Counted from the first letter of the stretch, positions 27,605 through 37,534 are shown. The stretch is DNA of 64,000 nt from Paraburkholderia azotifigens (GCF_007995085.1 NZ_VOQS01000005.1:372001-436000), one strand, 5' to 3'. Notes: generated by a model not told the origin, from the sequence alone. Numbers and translations: made by a program.

Positions 27605-28977
27605 GCCGGCCTCCGTGTCAGCACGGCGCGCGCGGCGCGGCCGGCGGCAAGCTGATCGGCGAGCTGCGCCGCGATCGACGCCACGCCCGGCAGCGCAATG
27701 TGCCGCGCCGCATGCAGCGGCACGACCACGGACGTATCGACGCGAAACAGATGCCCGTCGCTGTCGATGCCGGGTGTCGCGACGGGAATGAACACGGTCT
27801 TCGCCGAGCGCGGCTGCGCGTGGGCGGGCTCGAAGGTCGACGCGAGCGCGGGTGTCCCGAGCACGATCACGGGTGTCCCGGCATCGAGCGCGGCGGGCAG
27901 CGGATGCGGGTCGAAGCTCGCGATCCACAGCAGCGCGTCGGCTTCGCCCGCAGCGAGCAGCCGTTCCGTGCGATAGCGATACGGATCGTGGTCGAGCGGC
28001 GGTGTGCCGGGCAGCCGTTCGGGCGTCGACACGCGCGTGCGCAGCGGAAAGCCCGACAGCCACGTGACCGTCTGGTTGACGCTCAGCGCGCCGTCCGCGC
28101 CGCCGAGCGTCAGGACGCCCGCGCGGCTCGTGCGATTGATGGCCTTGACGATCCGGTGCAGCGCTTCGATCAGCAAGGCGGCATGCGGCTGAGGCAGCGC
28201 GCCCGGCTCGATCACGAAGGCCGTGTAGCGCGCTTCGACAATGCGTGCCATCAGCGACGCGAGCGCCGTCGCGATACCCGAGCCGTTTTCGAGCGACTCC
28301 GGCTTGCGGCCCTCCGCGATCGCCGACCAGAACGCGAGCACGTCATGCGGCGAAGCATCGGCGAGCATCGACTCGTGGCGTCCGCTCGCAGCGGGATCGC
28401 TTGCGCAGCAGACGAAGCGGATCTCGCGCTGCGCCGACGTTCCGCTCGCGATGCGCTCGTAGAAACGCGGATGCCGCGCGGCAGGCTCGCAGCCGAACAC
28501 GACGAGCAGATCGGCGCGCGAGCGGACTTCGGACAAGGTCGTGAAGAACGCGCCGCGATCCTGCAGCGCGAGTGTCGCGGCGCTCAGCGCGTCGCCGTGC
28601 ATCGAATCGAGCGTCGCGCCGCAGCCGGCGGCAAGCTCATAGAGCGCGCGTGCGCCCGCGATGTCGGTCCCGCACCCGCCGAACAACGGCCGCCGTGCCT
28701 GCATGAGCACAGCTGAGGCTGCTTCGATGGCGTCTTCGAGCGAGACGGGCGCGCCATCGACGGAAGGTGCGCAGACGTTGTCGCTCGCGTCGTAGCGCGT
28801 GAGCGCGGCGGCGAGTCTTGCGCATTGAGTCGCCGGTACGCGAAGCGATTGATCGCCCGAAAGGTGAGCCTCGATGTCGTCACACAACAACGGGCAGAAG
28901 GGGCATGTCCAGTCGCGCGTAGCCGAAACGGACGGCAACGGCCCACGTGCGGCCGGTGTCGCATTGGCATTCGTCAT
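27601..28977 (-). CDS. fhcB: Formyltransferase/hydrolase complex subunit B
   Basis: The 458-residue protein resembles the molybdopterin subunit of archaeal formylmethanofuran dehydrogenase. It starts WTCPFCPLLCDDIEAHLSG and contains PLFGGCGTDIAGARALYELAAGCGATLDSMHG. In methylotrophs this subunit belongs to the hydrolytic Fhc complex and lacks redox function; whether a cofactor is bound cannot be judged from sequence. It is the first gene of the long minus-strand set. A strong sigma-54-type promoter lies only 34 bases upstream. No good Shine-Dalgarno precedes the ATG, so the start is slightly uncertain. Confidence 0.92.
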   Translation of the reverse strand: MTNANATPAARGPLPSVSATRDWTCPFCPLLCDDIEAHLSGDQSLRVPATQCARLAAALTRYDASDNVCAPSVDGAPVSLEDAIEAASAVLMQARRPLFGGCGTDIAGARALYELAAGCGATLDSMHGDALSAATLALQDRGAFFTTLSEVRSRADLLVVFGCEPAARHPRFYERIASGTSAQREIRFVCCASDPAASGRHESMLADASPHDVLAFWSAIAEGRKPESLENGSGIATALASLMARIVEARYTAFVIEPGALPQPHAALLIEALHRIVKAINRTSRAGVLTLGGADGALSVNQTVTWLSGFPLRTRVSTPERLPGTPPLDHDPYRYRTERLLAAGEADALLWIASFDPHPLPAALDAGTPVIVLGTPALASTFEPAHAQPRSAKTVFIPVATPGIDSDGHLFRVDTSVVVPLHAARHIALPGVASIAAQLADQLAAGRAARAVLTRRPA

Positions 28978-29010
28978 GGGGGCGTGGGTTCATGCATGAA
29001 AACCCGTTCA

Positions 29011-29025
29011 GCAAGGTCCGTGCCG
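29011..29025 (-). promoter_or_regulatory. Sigma-54 (-24/-12) promoter upstream of fhcB
   Basis: On the minus strand the sequence reads CGGCACG-gacc-TTGC, matching ten of the eleven defined positions of the consensus TGGCACG-N4-TTGC, with GG and GC correctly spaced. A transcript would start about 22 bases before fhcB. The 311-bp gap (28978-29288) up to the HisA-like gene also holds GCACA-gta-TGTGC (29168-29180) and TGTC-N7-GACA (29198-29212), possible activator sites. Confidence 0.65.
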
Positions 29026-29288
29026 ATTTCGCGGAGATGTCGCCTCGTGCTCGTGCCGCAAGGGCTTCACGCATTTCGATGCAAATGCGTCGTGCAACGT
29101 AGCACTGTACCGTGCATGAACACCTCAGGCGCCACCGTCGATCACGCGGCGCGACAGCCCGCGCGCAGCACAGTATGTGCTCCGCGCTGCAACAGTGTGT
29201 CACTTGAGGACAGTGCGCTGCCCAATGCGCATGGGAGCCGCGCCGTTGCTGCAACGCGGACCGCGTGGCATGGATATTGTTTCGCGGA

Positions 29289-30074
29289 TCACGCCGCGGC
29301 TTCCGGACGTGTCGCGTGCGTTGCCTGAGTCGTGCCGAGTTTGCCGTCGTGAAGCGCCGATGCGACGAGCCATGCATGCGCGCCGCTGCGTGCCGCGGCA
29401 TCGAGATCGTCGCGATGACGGATGCCGCCCGCACCGATCGTCATGCGCTGGGCCGCTTGTGCGTGAAGGCGGTTGAACGTGTCGAGATCGGGGCCGGCGT
29501 CCGCGCCGACCTGATCGAGCGTCATCACGATCACACGCGACGGCCACGAATCGGGCGAGCGCAGCGCATCGACTAGTGCGGGCGCGGCGATCAGCTGGCC
29601 ATGGCGATGGTCGAGCGACAGGATGGGCGCGTAGCCGGCTGCTTCGGCTTCGTGCAGGGCGTCGGGTGAACGCAGCGACTCGGAGCCGAATACGGGCACG
29701 ATGCGCGCGCTGTTGGCGTTGACGGAAGAAGCGATGCGCTCGAGATGCGCGCGCATCGACGGGAAATCGGCGAAGCCTGCGTCGAGCCAGATCTCGAACG
29801 GGCGCGGGAGATCCGGCGATGCACCGAGGCGCGCGGCCAAGCTCGAGCCGAGCTCGGCCAGCGTCGACGGATCGGCGCCGCGCGACATGATCGCGCCGAG
29901 GTCGGCGACGTACAGCGTGTCGGCGGATGTTGCGGCAACGAGTGCACGGGCGACGTCGAGCGGGCTGCTCGTCGCGCACAGCGAAGACTGGATGGGCCGA
30001 TAGTTCGCGCGGTCGCCGCGTATCGCGCGCACCGCGTGGCCGTCGAGCAGATCGAGAACCGGGATCACCTGCAT
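29289..30074 (-). CDS. HisA-like TIM-barrel protein of the H4MPT/methanofuran gene cluster
   Basis: The 261-residue protein has the HisA/HisF fold: MQVIPVLDLLDGHAVRAIRGDRANYRPI at the N-terminus, VADLGAIMS, and a C-terminal phosphate-binding GAGGIRHRDDLDA. It lies outside any histidine operon and beside methanofuran-type biosynthesis genes, so it is unlikely to be the true HisA. Homologues in methylotroph C1 clusters are known only as HisA-like proteins without a proven role. It is divergent from the ATP-grasp gene by only 16 bases. Confidence 0.8.
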   Translation of the reverse strand: MQVIPVLDLLDGHAVRAIRGDRANYRPIQSSLCATSSPLDVARALVAATSADTLYVADLGAIMSRGADPSTLAELGSSLAARLGASPDLPRPFEIWLDAGFADFPSMRAHLERIASSVNANSARIVPVFGSESLRSPDALHEAEAAGYAPILSLDHRHGQLIAAPALVDALRSPDSWPSRVIVMTLDQVGADAGPDLDTFNRLHAQAAQRMTIGAGGIRHRDDLDAAARSGAHAWLVASALHDGKLGTTQATHATRPEAAA

Positions 30075-30090
30075 GCGGAGACGTTCCTTG

Positions 30091-31110
30091 ATGAAGCTCT
30101 GGGTTTATGAGTATCTCACTGGCGGCGGCATCGACGCGCAACTGGCGGGCAGCAGCAGTCTCGCCGATCTGAGCGCGCTGGTGGTGGAAGGGCGCGTGAT
30201 GCGCGATGCGATCGTCGGCGATCTGCGGCAACTCGACGGCGTGCAGGTGAGCTTCGCGAGTTCGCGCTTCGAGCAGGTTGCGCCCGGCCTCCGGCATGAC
30301 CGCGCAAAGCCGGGCGAAACGATGCTGGAGTTCGTCTCGCGCGCCGCGCGCGAGCACGATTACGCGTGGATCGTCGCGCCCGAGTGCGACGGGCTGATGC
30401 TCGATCTCGCCGATGCCGTGGGCCCGTCACGCTGGATCGGCTGTACGAAGGAGGCCATCGCGCTCGCGTCGAGCAAGCGCACGACAGCGGCACGGCTTGC
30501 CGCGCGCGGCATCGCCGTGACGCCTGCACTCGAACCCGCGCAGCTCGATCCCGCCGTGCAGCGGCGCTGGGTCGTCAAGCCGGACGACGGCGCGGGCGGC
30601 CTCGACACCTTCGTTTTCGACGACGCGGACGCCGCGCGCGCCGAATACGCCGCGCGTCGCGCGGCGGCGCGCGAGACCGTGCTGCAGGCGTGGGTGGACG
30701 GCGAACCGCTGAGCCTGTCGTTGATCTGCGATAGCGAAGGCGCGACGCTCGTCAGCATCAACCGGCAAAGGATCGACGTGGACGCCCCTGCCGCGGGCCA
30801 TGCGGGGCAGGTCGTCAGCTTCGACGGCGTGGATGTCGACCGGATCGCGCGCGACAGCGCGCAAGGCCGTACGCTCGATGCGCTCGCGCGGCAGGTCGCG
30901 GCGTCGTTGCCAGGCCTGCGCGGTTTCGTCGGCATCGATGTGGTGTGGAATCCGGAGCGCGGGCCGGTCGTGATCGAGGTGAATCCGCGCGCGACCGTCG
31001 CCTATGCAGGCCTGTCCGCGCGGCTCGGCCGCAATCTGGCCGTCGACGTGCTCGCGGCGCACGGTCTGCAGGTTCACGCCGGACTGTCCGCATGCGGAAC
31101 GGCATCATGA
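30091..31110 (+). CDS. ATP-grasp protein, MfnD-like (tyramine/tyrosine-glutamate ligase type)
   Basis: The protein of about 339 residues starts MKLWVYEYLTGGGID, typical of the MfnD-like branch of ATP-grasp ligases. The ATP-grasp core is seen as SKRTTAARLAARGI, RRWVVKPDDGAGGLDTFVF and GFVGIDVVWNPERGPVVIEVNPRATVAY. Archaeal MfnD adds glutamate to tyramine during methanofuran synthesis. A similar step for the methylotroph carrier is inferred from this homology and from neighbouring MfnE/MfnF/MfnB-like genes. The ATG at 30091 is chosen over 30073 because the conserved MKLW block begins there. The stop overlaps the next gene. Confidence 0.78.
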   Translation: MKLWVYEYLTGGGIDAQLAGSSSLADLSALVVEGRVMRDAIVGDLRQLDGVQVSFASSRFEQVAPGLRHDRAKPGETMLEFVSRAAREHDYAWIVAPECDGLMLDLADAVGPSRWIGCTKEAIALASSKRTTAARLAARGIAVTPALEPAQLDPAVQRRWVVKPDDGAGGLDTFVFDDADAARAEYAARRAAARETVLQAWVDGEPLSLSLICDSEGATLVSINRQRIDVDAPAAGHAGQVVSFDGVDVDRIARDSAQGRTLDALARQVAASLPGLRGFVGIDVVWNPERGPVVIEVNPRATVAYAGLSARLGRNLAVDVLAAHGLQVHAGLSACGTAS

Positions 31111-32186
31111 GCGCGCCCGTGGTGTTCGGCTGGGATGTCGGCGGCGCGCATGTGAAGGTGTCGCGGGTCGACGCGGCGGGCGTCGTCGCCGATATCGCGC
31201 AATGGGCGTGTCCGCTGTGGCAGGGGCTGGAGCACCTGCATCGCGCGATCGACGCCGCGGCTGCGCGCTGGCCCGACGTCCACGCCGCGCACGCGCGTCA
31301 CGCCATCACGATGACGGGCGAAATGGTCGATCTGTTCGCGGATCGCGAGCACGGCGTCCATGCGCTCGTCGATGCGCTCAGCGAACGGCTCGGCGCCGAT
31401 ACTGCGTTTTTCGCAGGCGCGTCGGGCTGGCTCGACGCCGCGCAGAGCATCGCGCAATGGCGCGCGGTGGCGTCGGCGAACTGGCTCGCGACCGCGCAGC
31501 ATGTCGCGGCGTGCCTGTCTGATTGCCTGCTGATCGATATCGGCAGCACCACCACGGATATCGTGCCTATTGTCGACGCCCGTGTCGCGGCGCGCGGCAA
31601 CGACGATGCGACGCGGCTCGTGACGGGAGAACTCGCCTATCACGGCGTCGTGCGCACGCCGCTGTGCGGGATCGCGCACCGGATCGCGTTTCGCGGCGAG
31701 ACGGCGGGCGTGATGAACGAATGGTTCGCGACGAGCGCCGACATCTATCGCGTGACGGGCGAGCTGTGGCCGCCGCACGACCAGCACGCCAGCGCCGACA
31801 ACGGCCCGAAGACAGTCGCGGCAAGCTGCGCGCGGCTCGCGAGAACGATCGGCCGCGATGCCGGCGACGCGTCGGAAGACGAATGGCGTGCGTTCGCGCA
31901 CGAATGGCGCAACGCGCAATTGCGCGCGATCGGCGCGAGTGTCGAGCAGGTGTGGGCGGCGCATCCGTCGCTGGCGGGTGCGCCCGTCGTCGGGGCGGGT
32001 TGCGGGCGGTTTCTGGCGGCGGCGCTGGCAAGCGCTCACGGATGCGATTACGTCGATTTCGGCACGTTCGTGCAGACGGCGCCGGAGGCGCCACGCGATG
32101 CCGCCGAATGGATCGCGACGTGCGCGCCGGGCGTGGCCGTCGCATGGCTGATGGCGGGGAGGGATCGGGAGCAGCGGGCTGCGTGA
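31107..32186 (+). CDS. H4MPT-linked C1-transfer pathway protein, hydantoinase-like (MfnF-like)
   Basis: The 359-residue protein has an ASKHA/hydantoinase-A-like fold: VVFGWDVGGAHVKVSRVD at the N-terminus (phosphate 1 motif), LLIDIGSTTTDIVPI in the middle and GAGCGRFLAAALAS near the end. This matches the family described as a probable H4MPT-linked C1-transfer pathway protein; archaeal MfnF, the final ligase of methanofuran core assembly, is related. The ATG at 31107 overlaps the upstream stop. The role is inferred from family and cluster. Confidence 0.8.
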   Translation: MSAPVVFGWDVGGAHVKVSRVDAAGVVADIAQWACPLWQGLEHLHRAIDAAAARWPDVHAAHARHAITMTGEMVDLFADREHGVHALVDALSERLGADTAFFAGASGWLDAAQSIAQWRAVASANWLATAQHVAACLSDCLLIDIGSTTTDIVPIVDARVAARGNDDATRLVTGELAYHGVVRTPLCGIAHRIAFRGETAGVMNEWFATSADIYRVTGELWPPHDQHASADNGPKTVAASCARLARTIGRDAGDASEDEWRAFAHEWRNAQLRAIGASVEQVWAAHPSLAGAPVVGAGCGRFLAAALASAHGCDYVDFGTFVQTAPEAPRDAAEWIATCAPGVAVAWLMAGRDREQRAA

Positions 32187-32281
32187 CAGGGCTTGCGGCC
32201 CAGCACCATCGATGCGCGCGCCCTGCGGACAGCGCAGACTCGCGATGGCGTCAGACGTCGAACGGAAGCGAGGTAACGGAC

Positions 32282-32872
32282 ATGTGGGTGGTGAAGATCG
32301 GGGGCAGCCTGAGTCACGACCCGTCGCTGCGGGACTGGCTCACGCAGCTGTGGGAAGTCGGCGGCGGGCGCGTGGTGATCGTGCCGGGCGGCGGCGATTT
32401 TGCGGACAGCGTGCGCGCGTACCAGCGCGAATGGCAATTCGACGATCTCGCGGCCCACAACATGTGCCTGCTCGCCATGACGCAGTACGCGCTGATGATG
32501 CAGGCGGTGCTGCCCGACCTCGTGCTCGCGACGAACGAGGATCTGATCCGGCGTGCGCTGCGCAACGGCAAGGTCGCCGTGTGGATGCCCGTATGCCTGA
32601 TGCGCGTCACGCCCGACGCGATGACCAACTGGGACACGACCTCGGACAGTCTCGCCGCGTGGCTGTCGACGTCGCTGAACGCCGAGCGTCTGATGGTCGT
32701 GAAGTCGTGCCCCGTCGGTGCGAATGTGCCGCTCGTCACGCTCGCGTCGAACGGCGTGGTGGACGCGAGCTTCGTCCATTACGTGGAAGAGGCCAATTAC
32801 GAAGTGGAGCTGTTCAGCAAGACGGATGTTGCGCTGGTGCGCGAGCGGCTGTTGAATGCATCGGCCGTGTGA
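32282..32872 (+). CDS. Amino-acid-kinase-fold protein (MfnE-like)
   Basis: The 196-residue protein of the amino acid kinase superfamily starts WVVKIGGSLSHDPSLRDWL and has the nucleotide-binding IVPGGGDFADSVR, then MVVKSCPVG. Archaeal MfnE phosphorylates the aminomethylfuran alcohol phosphate before coupling to tyramine-glutamate. The length and cluster fit such a small kinase. The ATG at 32282 follows cgaggta. It lies 95 bp after the MfnF-like gene, on the same strand. Confidence 0.78.
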   Translation: MWVVKIGGSLSHDPSLRDWLTQLWEVGGGRVVIVPGGGDFADSVRAYQREWQFDDLAAHNMCLLAMTQYALMMQAVLPDLVLATNEDLIRRALRNGKVAVWMPVCLMRVTPDAMTNWDTTSDSLAAWLSTSLNAERLMVVKSCPVGANVPLVTLASNGVVDASFVHYVEEANYEVELFSKTDVALVRERLLNASAV

Positions 32873-32902
32873 TGGCGTTTCTTGCGCGGCGTGGCACGCG
32901 TG

Positions 32903-33601
32903 TCACGCAGCCGCACCCGGCGCGGCGTGATGCAGCGCGTCGGCCCATTGCGCGACGCGGCGCGGATCGAGCCGGGACGTGCGGCCGTTTTCGCACAGCG
33001 CGGTGCGAAAGCCCGCGACATCGGGCGCGAGCGCGCGGATGCCGTCGAGTTGCGTCCAGCCGAGCGAGCCCGCGATGCACGCCATCGCGCCCGACGCGCG
33101 GATCGTCGAGATATGGCGCGCGAGCGTTGCGCCGTCGATGCAATCGAACAGCGTGCGTCCCGTCTTGCCCGCCGTGTCGAACACGATGCCAACGAAGCGG
33201 AGCGACACGGCATGCTCGACGAGCGACATGTCGACGCCGTCGTCGCACAGCAGCACGGGTAATACGGCGGCGTGCAAGCCGGCGATGCGCGTGAGGCACG
33301 CACGCGCATGCGGACCCGGCACGACGCCGACTTTCACGAAATCCACGCCTGTTTCGCCGACTTCCGTTGCGCGCGTCGCAATGGCATCGATGGCATCGGG
33401 CGGCAGATCGCCGATCGTCGCGCTGATGGGCTTGACGGGATAGCGCGAGCGCAGCGTGCGTGCGATGCGCCAGATGTTGTCGATCGACACGCCGCCCAGC
33501 GCGCCTTCGCGCGGTTCCTTCAGATCGATCAGATCGGCGCCGGCGCCGGCCGCGTCGAGCGCTTCTTCTGCGGAACGGACGCTTGCGAGCAGTGCGGTCA
33601 T
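32903..33601 (-). CDS. mfnB: (5-formylfuran-3-yl)methyl phosphate synthase-like protein, MfnB family
   Basis: The 232-residue TIM-barrel protein starts LLASVRSAEEALDAAGAGADLIDLKEPREGALGG, with the conserved lysine in DLKEP, and has a second conserved lysine in VFDTAGKTGRTLFD. These are the hallmarks of MfnB (formerly DUF556), which condenses two glyceraldehyde-3-phosphate molecules to the furan precursor of methanofuran. Its presence supports synthesis of a methanofuran-like cofactor here. It lies 24 bp after the DUF447 gene on the same strand. Confidence 0.85.
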   Translation of the reverse strand: MTALLASVRSAEEALDAAGAGADLIDLKEPREGALGGVSIDNIWRIARTLRSRYPVKPISATIGDLPPDAIDAIATRATEVGETGVDFVKVGVVPGPHARACLTRIAGLHAAVLPVLLCDDGVDMSLVEHAVSLRFVGIVFDTAGKTGRTLFDCIDGATLARHISTIRASGAMACIAGSLGWTQLDGIRALAPDVAGFRTALCENGRTSRLDPRRVAQWADALHHAAPGAAA

Positions 33602-33625
33602 CGGACTCTCCGTGGAGGCAAGGGC

Positions 33626-34240
33626 TCAGGTCGTGTGCGTCGGATCGATGCCGGGCGCGGGCGCCTTGTCGACGGCTTCGCCCGTCGCGCGAAAATGTTC
33701 GACGGCTTGCGTGATCCAGTCCCACGCGACGCGTTCGTAGGGGCCTGCCGTTTTGTCGATGGCGATCTGCAGATAGGCCATTTCGTGATCGATCTTGTCG
33801 GCGGGCAGCATGAAGAGCCGGCTGACGAGGATCGCGCCTTCGACGACAGCCGCCTGCGCGCGACTGAAGCCGCCGAACGGCGCGTGGGTTTCCGTGTGCA
33901 CGCAGCGCATGTGCAGGACGGGACGCTGTGGATCGTCAGCGATGTGGTCGAGCTGGAGTTCCGTGTGGGAGAGCGACTGTTCGAGCCGCACGCTGTTGAC
34001 GCGGCTTGCTGCGCGGGTTGGCCAGTCGCGTTGGGCGCCTGTTACGCAGCCGGCGAATATGCGGACGTCGGTCGTGAAGTTGATGACGGCCGATTGCGTG
34101 GCGAGGATGTTGTCGAGGGTACGCGACGGCTTGAAGGGCGCCAGCACCGCCAGACCCTGCTCGAAGCGCATGCCCATCGGGGCGACGTGGGGCGTGCCCT
34201 CGCGGGTGCAGGTTGTGATGATTGTTTCGTGAATCATCAT
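33626..34240 (-). CDS. DUF447 flavin-reductase-fold protein
   Basis: The protein of about 204 residues starts MIHETIITTCTREGTPHVAPMGMRF, the DUF447 signature, followed by FKPSRTLDNILATQSAVINFTTDVRIFAGCVTG. DUF447 proteins have an FMN-binding split-barrel-like fold and occur in archaea and H4MPT-using bacteria. The biochemical role is unproven; a step in pterin or furan cofactor synthesis is inferred. Two ATGs three bases apart are possible, and the ribosome site is weak (ggaaaaaag). It forms a two-gene unit with mfnB. Confidence 0.8.
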   Translation of the reverse strand: MMIHETIITTCTREGTPHVAPMGMRFEQGLAVLAPFKPSRTLDNILATQSAVINFTTDVRIFAGCVTGAQRDWPTRAASRVNSVRLEQSLSHTELQLDHIADDPQRPVLHMRCVHTETHAPFGGFSRAQAAVVEGAILVSRLFMLPADKIDHEMAYLQIAIDKTAGPYERVAWDWITQAVEHFRATGEAVDKAPAPGIDPTHTT

Positions 34241-34300
34241 TCTTTTTTCCGTTACACGGGGTTTGGTTTGCTGCGCTGGCATCTGAGTTTTGCGTCTGCG

Positions 34301-34952
34301 CTGGCGTCCGCGAATTCGTATCGGTGCTTCTTGCGTTGCCCCTGTGCGGGGCGGCACCTACTTTTCTTTGCAGCGGCAAAGAAAAGTAGGCAAAAGAAAG
34401 CCGCTCACACCGCCAGTTCTTCTTGTTGCCTGCGGGCCCCCCACGGGTCTCGCACTTCACACGGCAACACGCTATTTCATGTGCGTTGCCAACACCTTGA
34501 CGAGGCGCATCACCCACTCCAGTCACCCGTAGCGCAACCAGCGACAACGAATCGCCCGCGCCGCCCAGGTGGCAAACTGTGTGTAGGTTATCGCACCAAA
34601 TGCGTTTGCGCTCTTACGACACCGATCCCGCTTTTCAGTCCGGAGTGGTGCACTTCCATCGCGATGGCCTACACACAGTTTGCCACCTGGGCGGCGGTGG
34701 ACTTCCTGGTAACACAGCCCATGACGCGGGAATGTGAAGTGGGTGAGGCATGCGGTTAGCACGCTGGCAACGTGCATGAGACAGTGTGTTGCCGTCTGGA
34801 GTGCGGGACCCGTCGGGGGCCCGCAGGCAACCACTAGCACTGGCGGTGTTAGTCCGCTTTCTTTGCTTACTTTCTTTGCGGCGGCAAAGAAAGTGAGTGC
34901 CGCCCCGCACAGGGGCAACGCTAATAAACCGATACGAAATCGCGGATGCCAG
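34301..34952. repeat. ~650-bp nested inverted-repeat element, copy 1
   Basis: The outer arms are inverted: ctggcgtccgcgaattcgta (34301-34320) pairs with its near-complement ending at 34952. The arms continue inward through a gcgttgcccctgtgcgggg block and an AAAGAAAAGTAGG-type palindrome. A second inverted pair, GGTGGCAAACTGTGTGTAG, lies at 34561-34587 and 34669-34695. The centre carries a cttttcagtccggagtggtg block also seen, inverted, in copy 2. No ORF in it resembles a known protein. It looks like a dispersed chromosomal repeat of Burkholderia type; transposase is absent. Confidence 0.75.
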
Positions 34953-35045
34953 CACGCCCGCCCGCCAGACCAAAAAAACTGCGTAGCAAACCAAACCATG
35001 CGGCACTGCAAAAAAAACCAAAAACAAGAAAGCCGCTACGCGGAG

Positions 35046-35072
35046 AGAAAAAGCACCCCGCCGCGGAGCGGC
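35046..35072 (-). terminator. Intrinsic terminator downstream of pqqA
   Basis: On the minus strand GCCGC-tcc-GCGGC is followed, seven bases on, by a run of five T. It lies 24 bases beyond the pqqA stop codon. The following stretch down to the repeat element is also T-rich and holds no gene. Confidence 0.5.
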
Positions 35073-35095
35073 GAACAGCAAACAGCGAACAGCGA

Positions 35096-35170
35096 TCACC
35101 TCGTGGCGATATACATCGTAATTTCAAACCCGAAACGCATATCGGTGTAACCAGGGGTAGTCCACTGCAT
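35096..35170 (-). CDS. pqqA: PQQ precursor peptide PqqA (24 aa), orphan locus
   Basis: This very short gene encodes 24 residues starting [10 protein letters not shown] and ending ITMYIATR. The conserved Glu16 and Tyr20, joined by PqqE to build PQQ, are both present in the spacing E-x3-Y. A perfect aaggagg Shine-Dalgarno lies at 35177-35183, six bases before the ATG. The gene stands alone between the repeat element and the divergent cbb operon, about 11.7 kb from pqqB, with its own sigma-54-type promoter and terminator. No pqqA is present upstream of pqqB. Confidence 0.95.
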   Translation of the reverse strand: MQWTTPGYTDMRFGFEITMYIATR

Positions 35171-35253
35171 ATTCGTCCTCCTTCGAGAGTGAAAAAGCGG
35201 TCCCTTTGCGGCGAGCAACCAGCAGCACTCACCGCTCGGCCCATGTTGCTAAC

Positions 35254-35268
35254 GCAACTGTCGTACCA
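35254..35268 (-). promoter_or_regulatory. Sigma-54 (-24/-12) promoter upstream of pqqA
   Basis: The minus strand reads TGGTACG-acag-TTGC, ten of eleven consensus positions, with correctly spaced GG and GC. A transcript would begin about 70 bases before pqqA. The -24 half (TGGTACG) is identical to that before the beta-RFAP synthase gene. Confidence 0.65.
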
Positions 35269-35418
35269 GTCGCCTGCGATCAGGGAAGGACGCGTCCATT
35301 CAACGTTCCGTTCCGGCTTACGCGTCTTACTGTAGCGGAACCGCAGCAAAGTGTTCCACGAGCCGATCACTCATTGTGGACGCATTTTGCATCATGTGCA
35401 CGCGTGTTAACGGATCGC

Positions 35419-35431
35419 TTAAGCCTGCTGA
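35419..35431 (+). promoter_or_regulatory. Possible CbbR binding half-site upstream of cbbL
   Basis: TTA-agcctgc-TGA fits the CbbR pattern TNA-N7-TNA and lies 126 bases upstream of the cbbL start in the divergent pqqA/cbbL gap. One short match in AT-richer DNA is weak evidence on its own. Confidence 0.3.
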
Positions 35432-35475
35432 AAAAAATCGTGAATTCACTTCGCCCAGTGCGCCGCCTACATTGA

Positions 35476-37059
<1,584 letters not shown>

Positions 37060-37097
37060 AAAATAGCCTGTCATTCACGAAGTTCTGGGAGCCAGCC

Positions 37098-37499
37098 ATG
37101 CGCATCACACAAGGCACGTTTTCCTTTTTGCCCGACCTGACCGACGACGAAATCCGGCTGCAGATCCAGTACGCGCTCGACCAGGGCTGGGCGTGTTCCG
37201 TCGAATTCACCGACGACCCGCATCCGCGCAACACGTACTGGGAAATGTGGGGCCTGCCGATGTTCGATCTGCGCGACGCAGCGGGCGTGATGATGGAAGT
37301 GACGCGCTGCCGGGACGCGTACCCGCAGCACTACGTGAAGGTGAACGCCTTCGATTCCGTGCGCGGCTTCGAGACGATGCGCCTGTCGTTCATCGTGAAC
37401 CGGCCCGATGTGGAACCGACGCTCGTGCTGGGCCGTCAGGACGATCGCTCGCGCGTGCAGCGCTATTCGCTGACGACAGTGCATGCCGCGCCGCGCTAG
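37098..37499 (+). CDS. cbbS: RuBisCO small subunit, red type
   Basis: The 133-residue small subunit begins [19 protein letters not shown] and contains [28 protein letters not shown]. The C-terminal extension ending in [13 protein letters not shown] is typical of red-type small subunits, where it forms the central beta-barrel of the holoenzyme. A gggag Shine-Dalgarno precedes the ATG. It lies 38 bp after cbbL. Confidence 0.97.
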   Translation: MRITQGTFSFLPDLTDDEIRLQIQYALDQGWACSVEFTDDPHPRNTYWEMWGLPMFDLRDAAGVMMEVTRCRDAYPQHYVKVNAFDSVRGFETMRLSFIVNRPDVEPTLVLGRQDDRSRVQRYSLTTVHAAPR

Positions 37500-37534
37500 T
37501 CGCACGAACAGGAATCACACAGGGAGACATCGCC

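Noticed and set aside
34260..35100. Short open frames of 60-160 codons within the repeat element and its flanks
   Set aside because: They come from the inverted repeats and mirror each other on both strands. None has a ribosome site with a plausible protein.
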